From NCBI GenBank assembly GCA_017537905.1, contig JAFYJX010000047.1, forward strand, positions 1-28,930: a stretch of 28,930 nt of DNA. Reading direction: 5' to 3'. Each line of letters opens with the position of its first letter. Position 1 is the stretch's first letter. The notes beneath the pieces were generated by a model that was not told the DNA's origin, searched no databases, and saw nothing but the letters and a program-made list of their open reading frames with translations. Source of the stretch: Clostridiales bacterium (GTDB taxonomy: Bacteria > Bacillota_A > Clostridia > Saccharofermentanales > Saccharofermentanaceae). Positions 14,202 to 23,075 of the stretch are shown in pieces. A program made the position numbers and the translations under genes.

Positions 14202-14821
14202 GCACATTCGAATTCAGAACACCCGTTTCTGACGAAGATATCAGGAAGGTCCACATCGGCGACGTTATCTATCTTACCGGCGACATCGTAACCGGCAGAG
14301 ATGACGTTCACCACAGAGTTGTTATCGGCGGCAAGGAACCCCCTGTAGACCTTAAGGGCAAGGCAATCTTCCACGCAGGTCCCATCATGAAGAAGATTTC
14401 CGGTGACGGCGAGCCAGACAAATATAAGGTAATCAGTGTAGGTCCTACTACTTCCATGCGTATGGAAAAGGCCCAGGCTGAGTTCCTGGAGAAGACCGGC
14501 GTTAAGATCATCATCGGCAAGGGCGGCATGGGCCCCAAGACTACAAAGGGATGCGTTGATAACTGTGCGATCCACACCATTTTCCCCGGCGGATGCGCTG
14601 TTGTCGCAGCTGAGGAAGTAATCGACTGCGAAGGCGTAGAGTGGCTCGACCTGGGCATGCCCGAAGCCATGTGGAAGCTTAAGTGCGAGAGATTCGGACC
14701 GTTGATCGTATCTATCGATTCATACGGCAACAATCTTATCGAGAACAACAAAGTAGAATTCAATGCCAAGAGAGAAAAAGCCCTGGAAGACCTTAAGGGT
14801 AAGCTCTCTTACATGGAGTAA
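14198..14821 (+). CDS. ttdB: L(+)-tartrate dehydratase beta subunit
   Basis: This 207-residue partner completes the dehydratase. Family blocks are HIGDVIYLTGDIVTGRD near the N-terminus, KAIFHAGPI, SVGPTTSMRME, GKGGMGP, FPGGCAVVAA, LGMPEAMW and FGPLIVSIDSYGNNL. The frame is open further upstream inside ttdA, but the ATG at 14198, which overlaps the ttdA stop as ATGA and has AAGGGGG seven bases upstream, is clearly the start. Overlap with ttdA fits coupled, equimolar synthesis. Substrate identity rests on the alpha subunit. No tartrate transporter or LysR-type regulator is next to it. Confidence 0.9.
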   Translation: MSTFEFRTPVSDEDIRKVHIGDVIYLTGDIVTGRDDVHHRVVIGGKEPPVDLKGKAIFHAGPIMKKISGDGEPDKYKVISVGPTTSMRMEKAQAEFLEKTGVKIIIGKGGMGPKTTKGCVDNCAIHTIFPGGCAVVAAEEVIDCEGVEWLDLGMPEAMWKLKCERFGPLIVSIDSYGNNLIENNKVEFNAKREKALEDLKGKLSYME

Positions 14822-14823
14822 TG

Positions 14824-15531
14824 ATGGGTTCTCAAAACTTCGAGAAATATCCTGATCTCAAAACGCTCTCTCGTGAGGGCGTTAAGCTTTTGATCTTCGA
14901 TCTCGACGGCACGCTCTTAGATTCCATGAGCGTATGGCACGATGTCGATGTCGAATTCTTAGGCAGATACGGATATGAGGTAACGCCGGAATATACCGAC
15001 GTTGTAAAGCGCGCGTCAATTGAAGATGCCGCGAGATATACCCAGGAAAAATACCGCATCCCCCTCACATGGCAGGAGATCCAGGACACCTGGGAATCAA
15101 TGGTCTACGACTTCTACAAATCTGAAGTAAAGCTCAAAGAAGGCGCCGGAGAATACGTTAAAGAAGCAAAAAGACTCGGTTTCAGATTAAGCGTTACCAC
15201 TGCCCTGTCGAAGAAGAATGCCAATGCCGCGCTCGAAGCGACAGGCATTAAGGATCTTTTCGACTGCGTTATAACTCTGGAAGATTTTGACGGCAACATC
15301 AACAAGGGGTCTCCCGATGTCTTCCTCCGCGCGAGCAGCTATATTTCCGCAACAGGTGATGTGATAACACCTGATAAGGCAATTGTCTATGATGACGTTC
15401 TTCAGGCGATAGAGGGCGCCAAGGCAGGCGGTTTCCTTACTTGTGCCGTATATGACAACATAGGCTGCGGAGGTCCCGGTAAGTGGGAGAGCTTCGCAGC
15501 CTTGTGTGATTTTTCTGTGTTCAGATTCTGA
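14824..15531 (+). CDS. HAD-superfamily phosphatase
   Basis: This is a cytosolic haloacid-dehalogenase-like hydrolase of about 235 residues in the beta-phosphoglucomutase/phosphatase-like group. Counting from the first Met at 14821: motif I FDLDGTLLD (Asp27, Asp29), motif II Thr126/127 in SVTTA, motif III Lys162 in NKGSPD, motif IV Asp191/192 in VYDD. A helical cap of about 80 residues lies between motifs I and II. The ttdB stop overlaps the first ATG (TAATG). GGAG at 14815-14818 is too near that ATG (two bases) and better placed for the second at 14824, which is chosen. Coupling to ttdAB suggests work on the same metabolites, but the substrate cannot be read from sequence. Confidence 0.88.
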   Translation: MGSQNFEKYPDLKTLSREGVKLLIFDLDGTLLDSMSVWHDVDVEFLGRYGYEVTPEYTDVVKRASIEDAARYTQEKYRIPLTWQEIQDTWESMVYDFYKSEVKLKEGAGEYVKEAKRLGFRLSVTTALSKKNANAALEATGIKDLFDCVITLEDFDGNINKGSPDVFLRASSYISATGDVITPDKAIVYDDVLQAIEGAKAGGFLTCAVYDNIGCGGPGKWESFAALCDFSVFRF

Positions 15532-15618
15532 TAGGGCGAAAAAGTTTAAGTAATTGTCCCTTTATCCTTTGTTGCGGCCGCTTTTCTCAGATCCTGATAC
15601 AGATGATATATGTAAAAC

Positions 15619-16758
15619 TTATTCCTGATCTTCTTTTGTTTCTTCCTTCTTTTCGTCCTTCTTCTCGTTAAGAGCTGCTCTTCTTGCTGCTTCAGCCTTA
15701 GCTTCTGCGAGTGCTTTTTCCTCTCTCTTTCTTCTCTTCTTACGTACTGAGAAGACGATGATGAGGACTACTGCACCTGTGATTCCCATGAAGACTAAGA
15801 ACGGGATAGCTGCGATGAGGCCGAGCAGGAGATCCTGGAAGAATTCGACTGTGCCTTCCCACATATCCTTGAACTGGTCAGCGACTCTCTCGCCGTACGT
15901 TACGATGTGGGGTTCTTCGATTACTGTATCTTCGAGAACTTCAGTAACTGAGAGGTTAAGAGTTGCATATTCAACCTGGTTCTCAAGTACTCTGATCCTG
16001 GATTCTGCACTCTCGATCTGATATCTGACTTCAGTAAGTCTGTTCTGAAGGATGATGATGTTATTGAGATCTGTTGCCTGCTCGAGGAGCTTTAAGAGTT
16101 GTTCGTATTCGACTCTTAAAGATTCTACTCTGGACTTTGTATCAACATATTCGAGTGTTACATCTGATGTGTTCTCACTTGAGGAGAGGACCGTGCAGCT
16201 GTTGCCGACTTTTGCAATGATCTCATCAAGCTTTTCTGCAGGAACGCGGATCGTGTAATAAACGACACGGAGATCTCTGTTCTTGCCTGTTCCGGACATT
16301 GAGGAATTCTCGATGTATCCGCCTGCAGCCTTGACCTGCGCTTCGAGGTCGTTCTTAACGCTCATGATATCCTTTGTCTCTGCGGACATGGATACTGTCC
16401 TGATGAGAAGTCTTCCTTTTTCGGGATCGAGATTTACGCCGTTTTCAGTTGAAGGGGCCGGGTTTGTTCCGGTTCCCGGATCCTGGGGAGCTTCATTGAC
16501 GTATTCGGCATCAGCTGTATAGCCGTAATCGTAATCTGCTGTATATGATTTGTAAGACTGCGCGGATTTTGAACTGGAAGTGGCGCCCATCACTGCATCT
16601 ACTTCAGCATAATTCTCTGCTGCGATCGTATCATTATGCGCCCTTACGGGTGCTGAAGCTGACTTCGAGCTGCTTATGGCTTTGCCGAACAGGCCGAATC
16701 CTACGATATTTAATACGACAGCGCCTGCTACTATTCCGATAATTACTTTCTTTTTCAT
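15619..16758 (-). CDS. DUF4349 membrane-anchored protein
   Basis: The 379-residue protein has an N-terminal signal anchor (about 4-25), a low-complexity Ser/Ala/Tyr/Asp segment (about 28-110), and a DUF4349-type domain starting near GRLLIRTVSMSAE. The domain has a beta-alpha part, then a long coiled coil (about 205-270: VESLRVEYEQLLKLLEQATD, then heptads to ENQVEY). A C-terminal TM (about 315-340) precedes a highly charged Lys/Glu/Ala tail. The central part is expected outside the membrane. The family is common in Firmicutes and has no established function. The RBS GGAGGG precedes ATG. It is divergent from the FkbM gene. Confidence 0.88.
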   Translation of the reverse strand: MKKKVIIGIVAGAVVLNIVGFGLFGKAISSSKSASAPVRAHNDTIAAENYAEVDAVMGATSSSKSAQSYKSYTADYDYGYTADAEYVNEAPQDPGTGTNPAPSTENGVNLDPEKGRLLIRTVSMSAETKDIMSVKNDLEAQVKAAGGYIENSSMSGTGKNRDLRVVYYTIRVPAEKLDEIIAKVGNSCTVLSSSENTSDVTLEYVDTKSRVESLRVEYEQLLKLLEQATDLNNIIILQNRLTEVRYQIESAESRIRVLENQVEYATLNLSVTEVLEDTVIEEPHIVTYGERVADQFKDMWEGTVEFFQDLLLGLIAAIPFLVFMGITGAVVLIIVFSVRKKRRKREEKALAEAKAEAARRAALNEKKDEKKEETKEDQE

Positions 16759-16844
16759 TTTATTAACCCTCCGTTCGGACTTGGTTGTCTGTCCTTCGTT
16801 GTTACCTTAAATACAGACACCTGATTCAAAATGTTGCACCACGC

Positions 16845-16873
16845 TCGAAAAAAATATTTCTTCGCTTTATACT
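16845..16873 (+). promoter_or_regulatory. Promoter placing +1 at the FkbM-gene ATG (leaderless candidate)
   Basis: TCGAAA (16845-16850) and TATACT (16868-16873) are 17 bases apart. The -10 ends seven bases before the ATG at 16881, so the transcript would begin at the start codon. No Shine-Dalgarno is present. Confidence 0.55.
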
Positions 16874-16880
16874 TATCCCT

Positions 16881-17963
16881 ATGAATATCTGTGGAACAAA
16901 ACAAGACCTGTGGGAATACTTGGCCTTAGAACGCCGCCCTGTTGCCCTCTACGGCACGGGAGACGGTGCGGACAAGATAATCTCCGTGCTCGAGAAGGCA
17001 GGGCTTAAAGACCTCATTGCCGCCGTTTTCGCGAGCGACGGTTTTGTCAGGGACAGAATGTTCCACGGATTCAAAGTGATCTCATATTCAGAGTGCTGCG
17101 AAAGCCTAAGCGGCGAAGATTTCATCGTCCTCGTCTGCTTCGGTTCATCGAGGCCCGAAGTATTGGAACAGGTAGCTAAGATCAAATCTGAAAGAGAACT
17201 CTACGTGCCTGACGTTCCCGTATACGGAACCAATCTGTTCACGCGCGGATACTACGAGTCAAACGCCGGTGAAATAGAGGAAGTTTATTCTCATTTAGAA
17301 GATGAGACGTCCAGAAACTGCTTATGTAATTACATAAGTTACAAGCTCACCGGCGATATAACTTATCTCGAGAATGCCGAATCTGATCCTGATGATGAAT
17401 TCGAACTGCTGAAGGGTATTTCTGACGGTTGTTTTATCGATCTCGGCGCCTACTACGGCGATACACTGACCAGATATCTTAATAAGTTCCCATGCCTTAA
17501 AAAGGCCGTTGCGGTCGAGCCTGAACGCCACTCATTTAAGAAGCTTAATGAGTGTGCGGAAAGCCTTAATGCCGACATAACATGCATCAATGCACTGGTC
17601 GGAAACAAAGTCGGAACCGAGCAGGTCTCCAATTCGAGAGGCCGTGGCACCAGAGCCCTTCCTGCCAGCAACGTGGAACTGAAGAACACGCGCGAGATTG
17701 ATGTCATTACCGTTGATTCGCTGTCTCCTGATAAGGTAAGCTTCATAAAGTTTGATGTCGAAGGATCCGAAGCTGATGCCATCGAGGGCGCTGCGGAGAC
17801 AATAAAGAGAGACCGCCCCGTAATGAAGATCGCCTGCTATCACAGGAGCGAAGATGTTTTCGCGATAGTCAAAAAGGTGCTGGAGATAAGGGGCGATTAC
17901 AAAGTCTATATGCGCCACACCAGATGCATCCCCGGCTGGGATACCGACTTCTATTTTGTCTGA
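16881..17963 (+). CDS. FkbM-family SAM-dependent methyltransferase with N-terminal Rossmann-like region
   Basis: The protein has about 360 residues. The first 120 carry a nucleotide-binding-like motif ALYGTGDGADK and resemble the sugar-epimerase-like N-terminal regions often joined to FkbM domains. The C-terminal domain has SAM motif I FIDLGAYYGD, the acidic VAVEPE end of beta2, FDVEGSEADAIEGA, and the terminal ACYHRSED, all FkbM features. Such enzymes O-methylate sugars or antibiotics. The target here is unknown, and a surface glycan is plausible. The frame is open to 16785, but the promoter overlaps that extension and MNICGTKQ at 16881 is preferred. The phosphoesterase gene follows by 12 bases. 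Confidence 0.82.
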   Translation: MNICGTKQDLWEYLALERRPVALYGTGDGADKIISVLEKAGLKDLIAAVFASDGFVRDRMFHGFKVISYSECCESLSGEDFIVLVCFGSSRPEVLEQVAKIKSERELYVPDVPVYGTNLFTRGYYESNAGEIEEVYSHLEDETSRNCLCNYISYKLTGDITYLENAESDPDDEFELLKGISDGCFIDLGAYYGDTLTRYLNKFPCLKKAVAVEPERHSFKKLNECAESLNADITCINALVGNKVGTEQVSNSRGRGTRALPASNVELKNTREIDVITVDSLSPDKVSFIKFDVEGSEADAIEGAAETIKRDRPVMKIACYHRSEDVFAIVKKVLEIRGDYKVYMRHTRCIPGWDTDFYFV

Positions 17964-17975
17964 TAAGGAAAGCTT

Positions 17976-18527
17976 ATGAGAATACTGATAGTAAGTGACT
18001 CACACGGAATAAACGGACCTTTGAGAGCAGCGATCTTAAAGGAAAATCCTGACATACTCATCCATCTTGGTGACTCGGAATATAACCAGTCTGAGATCGC
18101 GAGATGGGCAGGGTCGCCTAAGACCCCGTGCGTCTTTGTAAGGGGCAACTGCGACACCACTTCGTATGTCCCGGAACTCGTGAGAAACGACGCGATATTC
18201 ACCCTCAAAGGCCATAAGATATTCTGCACCCACGGCCACCGCCACAAGGTCAATTACGGACTTCTGACTCTGTCCCTGACCGCGCAGGAGGAAGGCTGCG
18301 ACATCGTAATGTTCGGCCACACACATGTACCCTACGACAGCTTCGGCGATGCGATCTCGGAGTTTAACAGATACTATGAATCGGCATTCGGGGACAGCCC
18401 GTCAGGCCCCAGGATCCTTAATCCCGGCTCACTGTCACTTCCCCGCGGCGGTTCTTCGCGCGGTTACATGATCCTCGAGATGGAAGATGACGGCAGATAC
18501 GACGTCAAATACTGCTATTGCAGTTAA
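17976..18527 (+). CDS. YfcE/MJ0936-type metallophosphoesterase
   Basis: This 183-residue cytosolic calcineurin-like phosphodiesterase has all metal ligands: Asp8 and His10 in SDSH, Asp33 in GDS, Asn58 in GNCD, His86 in THGH, and GHTH at 114-117, followed by NPGS. The group hydrolyses phosphodiesters such as bis-pNPP or cyclic nucleotides in vitro; the physiological substrate is not known. RBS AAGGA precedes ATG. It is probably cotranscribed with the FkbM gene. Its stop overlaps the stop of the convergent cotransporter gene in the shared tetranucleotide TTAA. Confidence 0.9.
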   Translation: MRILIVSDSHGINGPLRAAILKENPDILIHLGDSEYNQSEIARWAGSPKTPCVFVRGNCDTTSYVPELVRNDAIFTLKGHKIFCTHGHRHKVNYGLLTLSLTAQEEGCDIVMFGHTHVPYDSFGDAISEFNRYYESAFGDSPSGPRILNPGSLSLPRGGSSRGYMILEMEDDGRYDVKYCYCS

Positions 18528-20290
18528 GCCTTTTCGGCAGGCTTTCTGAATCTCTCCAGATACTCCTTATACTTCTTCTCATCCTGAGCCTTGCGCTGCT
18601 TGAAGTCGTGCATGTAAGTATCCGGCTGTTTCTTGGAAGAAATCTTATATCTGTATGCGATAGCTGCAATATTGAGGCTGTGCTCTGCAATTCTAACGCA
18701 GCTATAGAGAATATCGTTGAATACGAATCCCTGCTCTGTCGTGCAGCTGCCCGTTGCAAGTCTCTCGACGTGGTTTGCCTTAAACTCGTCGCACATCTCG
18801 CTTATTACGATCCTCAAGGGACCTACATTCTCTGCACCCTTGGCATTGTTGGAAAGATAGCAGTCCAGGGCCAGAGTATAGATCTCGCGGACGGCAGGAA
18901 TGACCATGGCGAGCTCTGCCTTTGCGGCATCGGAGAATTCCAGATGTTTATTCGCGATCTCTTCAGAAGAATCCGAGAGATAATTCGCGTGGTCAGCAAC
19001 ACGTTCCACTTCACCTATGGCCTGAAGGATACGTGAAGACCTGTTCTTGTCATCTTCACTTAAGTGCTGTGTCGTAGTGAGCTTCATTAAGTAGGAACCA
19101 AGGAGGTCCTCGTAACCGTCGACCTTCTCCTCGTTCTTCTTGATGTAATCGAAATCATTGGCGTTGTAACCGTTAAGGAGCATGGCCATTGACTTATCGA
19201 GGCCGTCTTTTGCCTTGGTTACCATCTTGACCATCATATTGCGGCACTCACCTACAGCGATCGAAGGAGTAAGCATGAGACGCTCGTCGAGCTTGAACTC
19301 CTGCTCTTCTGCTGTTTCCTTGACGATAAGGTGTGCGAGCTTAACGAGGAGTCTCGAGAACGGGAACAGGAGAACTGTATTTGCAATGTTGAAAACCGAG
19401 TGGATCGCAGCAACGCCGACGATATTTACAGGGCTGTTCATGAAGTCGAAATCGAAGATCGCATTTACGCAGTAGAAAACGATGAGCCAGATGACCGTAC
19501 CGATGAGCTTGATCGCAACGTGGATGACCGTAACTCTCTTAGCATCCCTGTTAACGCCGATAGATGAGAGGATGGCCGTCATGCATGTACCGATGTTGGC
19601 ACCCATTACGAGCGGGATAGCCATACCGTATGTGAGCTGGCCGGTCATGGAGATCGACTGCAGGATACCGATAGCGGCAGCAGAGCTCTGGATGATGCCT
19701 GTAACGAGGGCGCCTGAGAAAACGCCGAGGAGCGGGTTCTTGAAGGCTGTCATGATGGATACGAAACTGTCCATCTCCTTCAGAGGTTCCATCGATGCTG
19801 ACATCATGGTCATGCCCTGCATGAGAATGGAGAAGCCCAAAAGCATCGATCCGATATCCTTGTTCTTCTGCTTCTTTGCGACCATTATGAGAATAATGCC
19901 GATAAGCGCGAATATAAGTGAGAAGCACGAAGGCTTTAAGAGCTTAAGGAAGATATTGTCGCCTGAGTCGATGCCTGCGAGGGATAAGATCCACGCGGTA
20001 AGTGTCGTGCCGATATCAGAACCGAAGATAACACCTACGGTCTGGGGCAGTTCCATAATGCCGGAGTTAACGAAACCTACCAGCATGACAGTCATGGCAG
20101 ATGAGGACTGGATGGCGATCGTGATGATGGCACCTACGGCAAGTCCCTTAAATTGGTTATCTGTTGCTTTGTTCAGGAGCTTTTCCAGACGGCCGCCTGC
20201 CGTCTTTTTCAACGAATCTGATAAAAGACGCATTCCGTAAAGGAAGAATGCCAATCCTCCGAAAAGAGTTACAAACGAAAAAATATCCAT
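18524..20290 (-). CDS. Na/Pi cotransporter family protein with PhoU-like C-terminal domain
   Basis: The 588-residue protein imports or exchanges phosphate with sodium across the membrane. Its N-terminal 320 residues hold the inverted-repeat transporter core with two QSS motifs (IAIQSSSAMTVML near 60 and GIIQSSAAAIGIL near 200) and eight or more TM helices. Residues of about 345-560 form a PhoU-like helical domain (VTKAKDGLDKSMAML, IGEVERVADHANYL), which in related proteins links transport to phosphate status. A basic tail follows. The start has GAGG four bases upstream. It ends tail-to-tail with the phosphoesterase gene. No pho regulon genes are adjacent. Confidence 0.92.
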   Translation of the reverse strand: MDIFSFVTLFGGLAFFLYGMRLLSDSLKKTAGGRLEKLLNKATDNQFKGLAVGAIITIAIQSSSAMTVMLVGFVNSGIMELPQTVGVIFGSDIGTTLTAWILSLAGIDSGDNIFLKLLKPSCFSLIFALIGIILIMVAKKQKNKDIGSMLLGFSILMQGMTMMSASMEPLKEMDSFVSIMTAFKNPLLGVFSGALVTGIIQSSAAAIGILQSISMTGQLTYGMAIPLVMGANIGTCMTAILSSIGVNRDAKRVTVIHVAIKLIGTVIWLIVFYCVNAIFDFDFMNSPVNIVGVAAIHSVFNIANTVLLFPFSRLLVKLAHLIVKETAEEQEFKLDERLMLTPSIAVGECRNMMVKMVTKAKDGLDKSMAMLLNGYNANDFDYIKKNEEKVDGYEDLLGSYLMKLTTTQHLSEDDKNRSSRILQAIGEVERVADHANYLSDSSEEIANKHLEFSDAAKAELAMVIPAVREIYTLALDCYLSNNAKGAENVGPLRIVISEMCDEFKANHVERLATGSCTTEQGFVFNDILYSCVRIAEHSLNIAAIAYRYKISSKKQPDTYMHDFKQRKAQDEKKYKEYLERFRKPAEKA

Positions 20291-20322
20291 AAATCCTCTG
20301 CTCCAATGTCTGATACAAGCAA

Positions 20323-20350
20323 ATTGTAACGCCCTAATTTTAGCGTCAAA
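20323..20350 (-). promoter_or_regulatory. Candidate promoter of the Na/Pi cotransporter gene
   Basis: On the minus strand TTTGAC (20350-20345) and TACAAT (20328-20323) are 16 bases apart. The -35 falls in the U-tract of the upstream terminator, which is compact but possible. Confidence 0.4.
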
Positions 20351-20390
20351 AAAGGAATATGTAAAACATAAAAATGTTACATATTCCTTT
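20347..20390 (-). terminator. Terminator after the ABC exporter operon
   Basis: AAGGAATATGTAA (20352-20364) pairs with TTACATATTCCTT (20377-20389), with further ACAT/ATGT pairing across two unpaired A bases. In the minus transcript it is followed by TTTTTTGACG. The stem is long and A+T-rich with a true U-run. Confidence 0.75.
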
Positions 20391-20425
20391 ATATAGATGA
20401 CTGTCTATGTGTTTTCAGTTTTCCG

Positions 20426-22129
20426 TCATTTTCTTCCCAAAACAGAGGGGAGTATGAGGGATACCAGGAAGCCTATCAAGACGTTGATAGCGCATCCGAC
20501 AGCAACTGCCGTAAGCACGTGTCCTACTAAGATTCCGATGATCAGGGCCATCGCTGAAGGCGTAAGTCCGAAGTATAAGAAGACCATCTGTACGATTACG
20601 GATATCGTCTGTGCCTGGTCTCTCGGAAGTGACAGCGAGATCAATGTTCCTACGACCGTGGCAAAGAAGCTGATCGAGAGAACGAAACAGAACCATACAA
20701 GCACATTCAGAGGATTTGCCTTAAGCATTACCGCTGCAACGATCATAGGAAGCAGGAGGTCGATCGCCGTGACAGAAAGGCTGCCTAAGATCGAATACAA
20801 GAGCTTCTTGTGATGAGATTCAGGGATGAGCATGAAGAATTCCCTTGAAGTGTCTTCCCTGATTGGATCGCCCAGTGTTCTGTAGAAGGCCATGACGCCC
20901 AGTACAGCGGCCGGAATGAAAAATGCATCACCGTGTGAATAATCCCTGGCGAACCATGCAACAACGCCTGCAACGATCGTGTAGATGATCATTGTAGTGG
21001 AGAATATCTTAAGCTTGGCAAATCTGAATCTGTTGAAGACTGCCTTGAAGAAGAATACATTCGCGCCGCTTCCGTAACGGAAACCTTCTCTGTCGATCGC
21101 ACCCTTTCTCTCCTTCTGTCTTGTGGCAACGCCGCCCTTTGCGGCTTTCTGTACTCCCTCCATTGCTGCAGCCTTGCGCTCAGCAGCGAACATGGCATCT
21201 TCATAGAAGTCAGCCTTGAGCTTCCAGATGATGAGCACGAGAATTGCGCAGGCAGCGATGAAAAGGCCTAAGAACATAAGTGACATCGGCACATCACCGG
21301 TGCAGGCATAATATGAAATGCCTCTGAGCCATCCCCAGAACGGTACCCAGTGAGTCTTAGAACTTGCGAAATATGCGAAAAGTCCTTCAACGAGACTGAG
21401 CTTTGAGATTGCGGTAAATGCCGCAAATCCGAGGAAGATAGCACCATATACGACAGCGAGGAAATTCTTGATGTTTCCCGCGCCTGTCTTCATTCTGGAT
21501 GTGATCGTATAGAAGATCACCTGAACCAGCGTGCTGAACACGAGTATCATTGCGTAAACAATGATGCATGATATAGCTCCCCACATGGTAAGACCGGCAT
21601 TAATGGTCAGGTTGGGGATCTGGAACAGCATGAAAAGCGATACTATGAGCGACGTTCCGAGCGTGCACAGCAGCCTGAACATCAGTACGGACTGAGGTCT
21701 CATCGGCGATGCGAACAGCATCGGCACGTCAGCAGGCAGGAAGATCTTCGAAGAGTTCTGCGCGCTTAGGATATTGGTGGCAAGCACCAGTAAGAAAACG
21801 GCAGAGATAACGAGATCTACGATCTGCTCTTTGGTGATGTTATATTTCTGCATCATCTGGCCGATCTTGGATTTCGCGAACGACCCTGAAGCAGCATCTT
21901 CGAGTGTTATTTCTTCGCCCGGTCCGTCTTCATCCTGCTCTAATACAGATGAGATAACGGACTCCGCAGGTTCAGTATCGGATTTGTCATTCTTGGTGAA
22001 AAGACTGGTCACAAGTCCTACCGCGCCGCCGAAAACGATGACGATCAGGATGAATGCCACCCAGGTCTTCATCACCTTCCTAAGCGTGTTAAGAAGCGAG
22101 TGTGAAGCGTAATAAAGAAAAAGTCTCAT
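20426..22129 (-). CDS. ABC-2-type exporter permease
   Basis: The 567-residue integral membrane protein has an N-terminal TM (about 24-44), an acidic extracytoplasmic stretch (about 50-95), and about ten more TM helices in two groups split by a cytoplasmic Lys/Arg/Ala-rich loop (about 310-350). This layout resembles the group annotated as putative ABC exporters in Firmicutes. The start overlaps the ATPase stop as ATGA, so the pair is translationally coupled. The substrate is unknown. The gene ends about 36 bases before a strong terminator. Confidence 0.78.
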   Translation of the reverse strand: MRLFLYYASHSLLNTLRKVMKTWVAFILIVIVFGGAVGLVTSLFTKNDKSDTEPAESVISSVLEQDEDGPGEEITLEDAASGSFAKSKIGQMMQKYNITKEQIVDLVISAVFLLVLATNILSAQNSSKIFLPADVPMLFASPMRPQSVLMFRLLCTLGTSLIVSLFMLFQIPNLTINAGLTMWGAISCIIVYAMILVFSTLVQVIFYTITSRMKTGAGNIKNFLAVVYGAIFLGFAAFTAISKLSLVEGLFAYFASSKTHWVPFWGWLRGISYYACTGDVPMSLMFLGLFIAACAILVLIIWKLKADFYEDAMFAAERKAAAMEGVQKAAKGGVATRQKERKGAIDREGFRYGSGANVFFFKAVFNRFRFAKLKIFSTTMIIYTIVAGVVAWFARDYSHGDAFFIPAAVLGVMAFYRTLGDPIREDTSREFFMLIPESHHKKLLYSILGSLSVTAIDLLLPMIVAAVMLKANPLNVLVWFCFVLSISFFATVVGTLISLSLPRDQAQTISVIVQMVFLYFGLTPSAMALIIGILVGHVLTAVAVGCAINVLIGFLVSLILPSVLGRK

Positions 22130-22863
22130 GCTAAAGGCTCTCCTTCACCGCTTACCGAGGACTTATCAACACCTTCGGTAACTTCGAAGAACAAATCCTC
22201 TAATGACTTGCCGCTCTCGTCAACTTCGGCTCTTGTGACGTTTGCCTTGATCTGGCCGTTCTGCATGATGATGGTCCTGTCCCAGAGCATATCGACACTG
22301 TCGATGATATGGGTACTGATGAACATGGTCTTGCCGGCCCTGCGCATCTCTTCGATGTAGTTCTTAAGCTCCTTGATCGCATGAGGATCGAGGCCTAACA
22401 AAGGCTCGTCGAGGAGAATGATGTCAGGATCAGGAAGAAGTCCCAAGCAGAGATTTAACTTCTGCTGCATACCCTTGGAAAGCTCATCACCGAACTTCTT
22501 GCGCTTGTCGTCCAATTCGAAGCGCTCGAGAAGCATATTGATGCGGTCCTTGTAGTCAGTGAGCTTATACGCTCTTGCGATAAACTCCATGTGCTCGATT
22601 ACCGTAAGTGACGGATAGAGCGAAGGCATCTCGGGAATGTAGCCCAATACCTTGCGAGCGCCGACAGACTTATTTACCATACCGTTTACGGTAATGGTTC
22701 CGTCGTACTTCAAAAAGCCGATGATAGACTTGATGATCGTACTCTTACCTGCACCGTTAGGTCCCAGAAGGACTGTCAGAGTACCCGGCTCGAGCGTAAA
22801 AGATACATCATTGCATGCGACATTCTTGCCGTAACGCTTGGTTACGTTTTTAACTTCCAGCAT
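22126..22863 (-). CDS. ABC-2-type transporter ATPase
   Basis: The 245-residue ATPase has Walker A GPNGAGKST (34-42), signature LSKGMQQKL (128-136), Walker B IILLDE (148-153) and His185. The Q-loop position holds YIPEMPSLY, with Glu in place of Gln as seen in many CcmA-type exporter ATPases. It pairs with the permease encoded just downstream. The RBS is GGGGG about nine bases upstream of ATG. A 20-residue tail (EGVDKSSVSGEGEPLA) is acidic and variable. The exported substrate is unknown. Confidence 0.9.
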   Translation of the reverse strand: MLEVKNVTKRYGKNVACNDVSFTLEPGTLTVLLGPNGAGKSTIIKSIIGFLKYDGTITVNGMVNKSVGARKVLGYIPEMPSLYPSLTVIEHMEFIARAYKLTDYKDRINMLLERFELDDKRKKFGDELSKGMQQKLNLCLGLLPDPDIILLDEPLLGLDPHAIKELKNYIEEMRRAGKTMFISTHIIDSVDMLWDRTIIMQNGQIKANVTRAEVDESGKSLEDLFFEVTEGVDKSSVSGEGEPLA

Positions 22864-23075
22864 AATAAATTACCCCCAAAAACATTGCGATTAGTTTGCC
22901 ACTGAGAAAATGTGTTTTCAAGGGAAAACTGTGGAGTTTAAGGTACTGTTAAGGATAGTTGTCAAAAAACGAATATTTTTATTCAAAAAATGAGGTTTGT
23001 AGCGACTTTAGGTACCCGCGCGTGTTATTATTTTAAATACTAGTGCTTTTCTATCTTTGACGGGGTAACCTAAAA
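22864..23075. promoter_or_regulatory. Divergent intergenic region between ABC exporter and signalling operons
   Basis: This 212-base A+T-rich spacer separates two divergent operons. On the minus strand a perfect TTGACA (22965-22960) is followed 17 bases later by CTTAAA, a poor -10. On the plus strand TTGTAG (22997-23002) and TATTAT (23026-23031) are too far apart for a standard promoter. The first signalling gene has only a weak GGGG (23062-23065) as ribosome binding site. No hairpin or repeat of note was seen. Confidence 0.35.

Noticed and set aside
15575..15585. GCGGCCGC palindrome downstream of the HAD gene
   Set aside because: It is a short isolated palindrome without loop or T-tract, so not a terminator. 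A chance site is sufficient explanation.
16785..16880. 32-residue N-terminal extension of the FkbM gene
   Set aside because: The extension contains the likely promoter, has no ribosome binding site, and its sequence does not look like part of the domain.
18518..19036. 172-codon plus-strand frame antisense to the Na/Pi cotransporter gene
   Set aside because: It overlaps the PhoU-like coding region completely, has no ribosome binding site and no recognisable domain.
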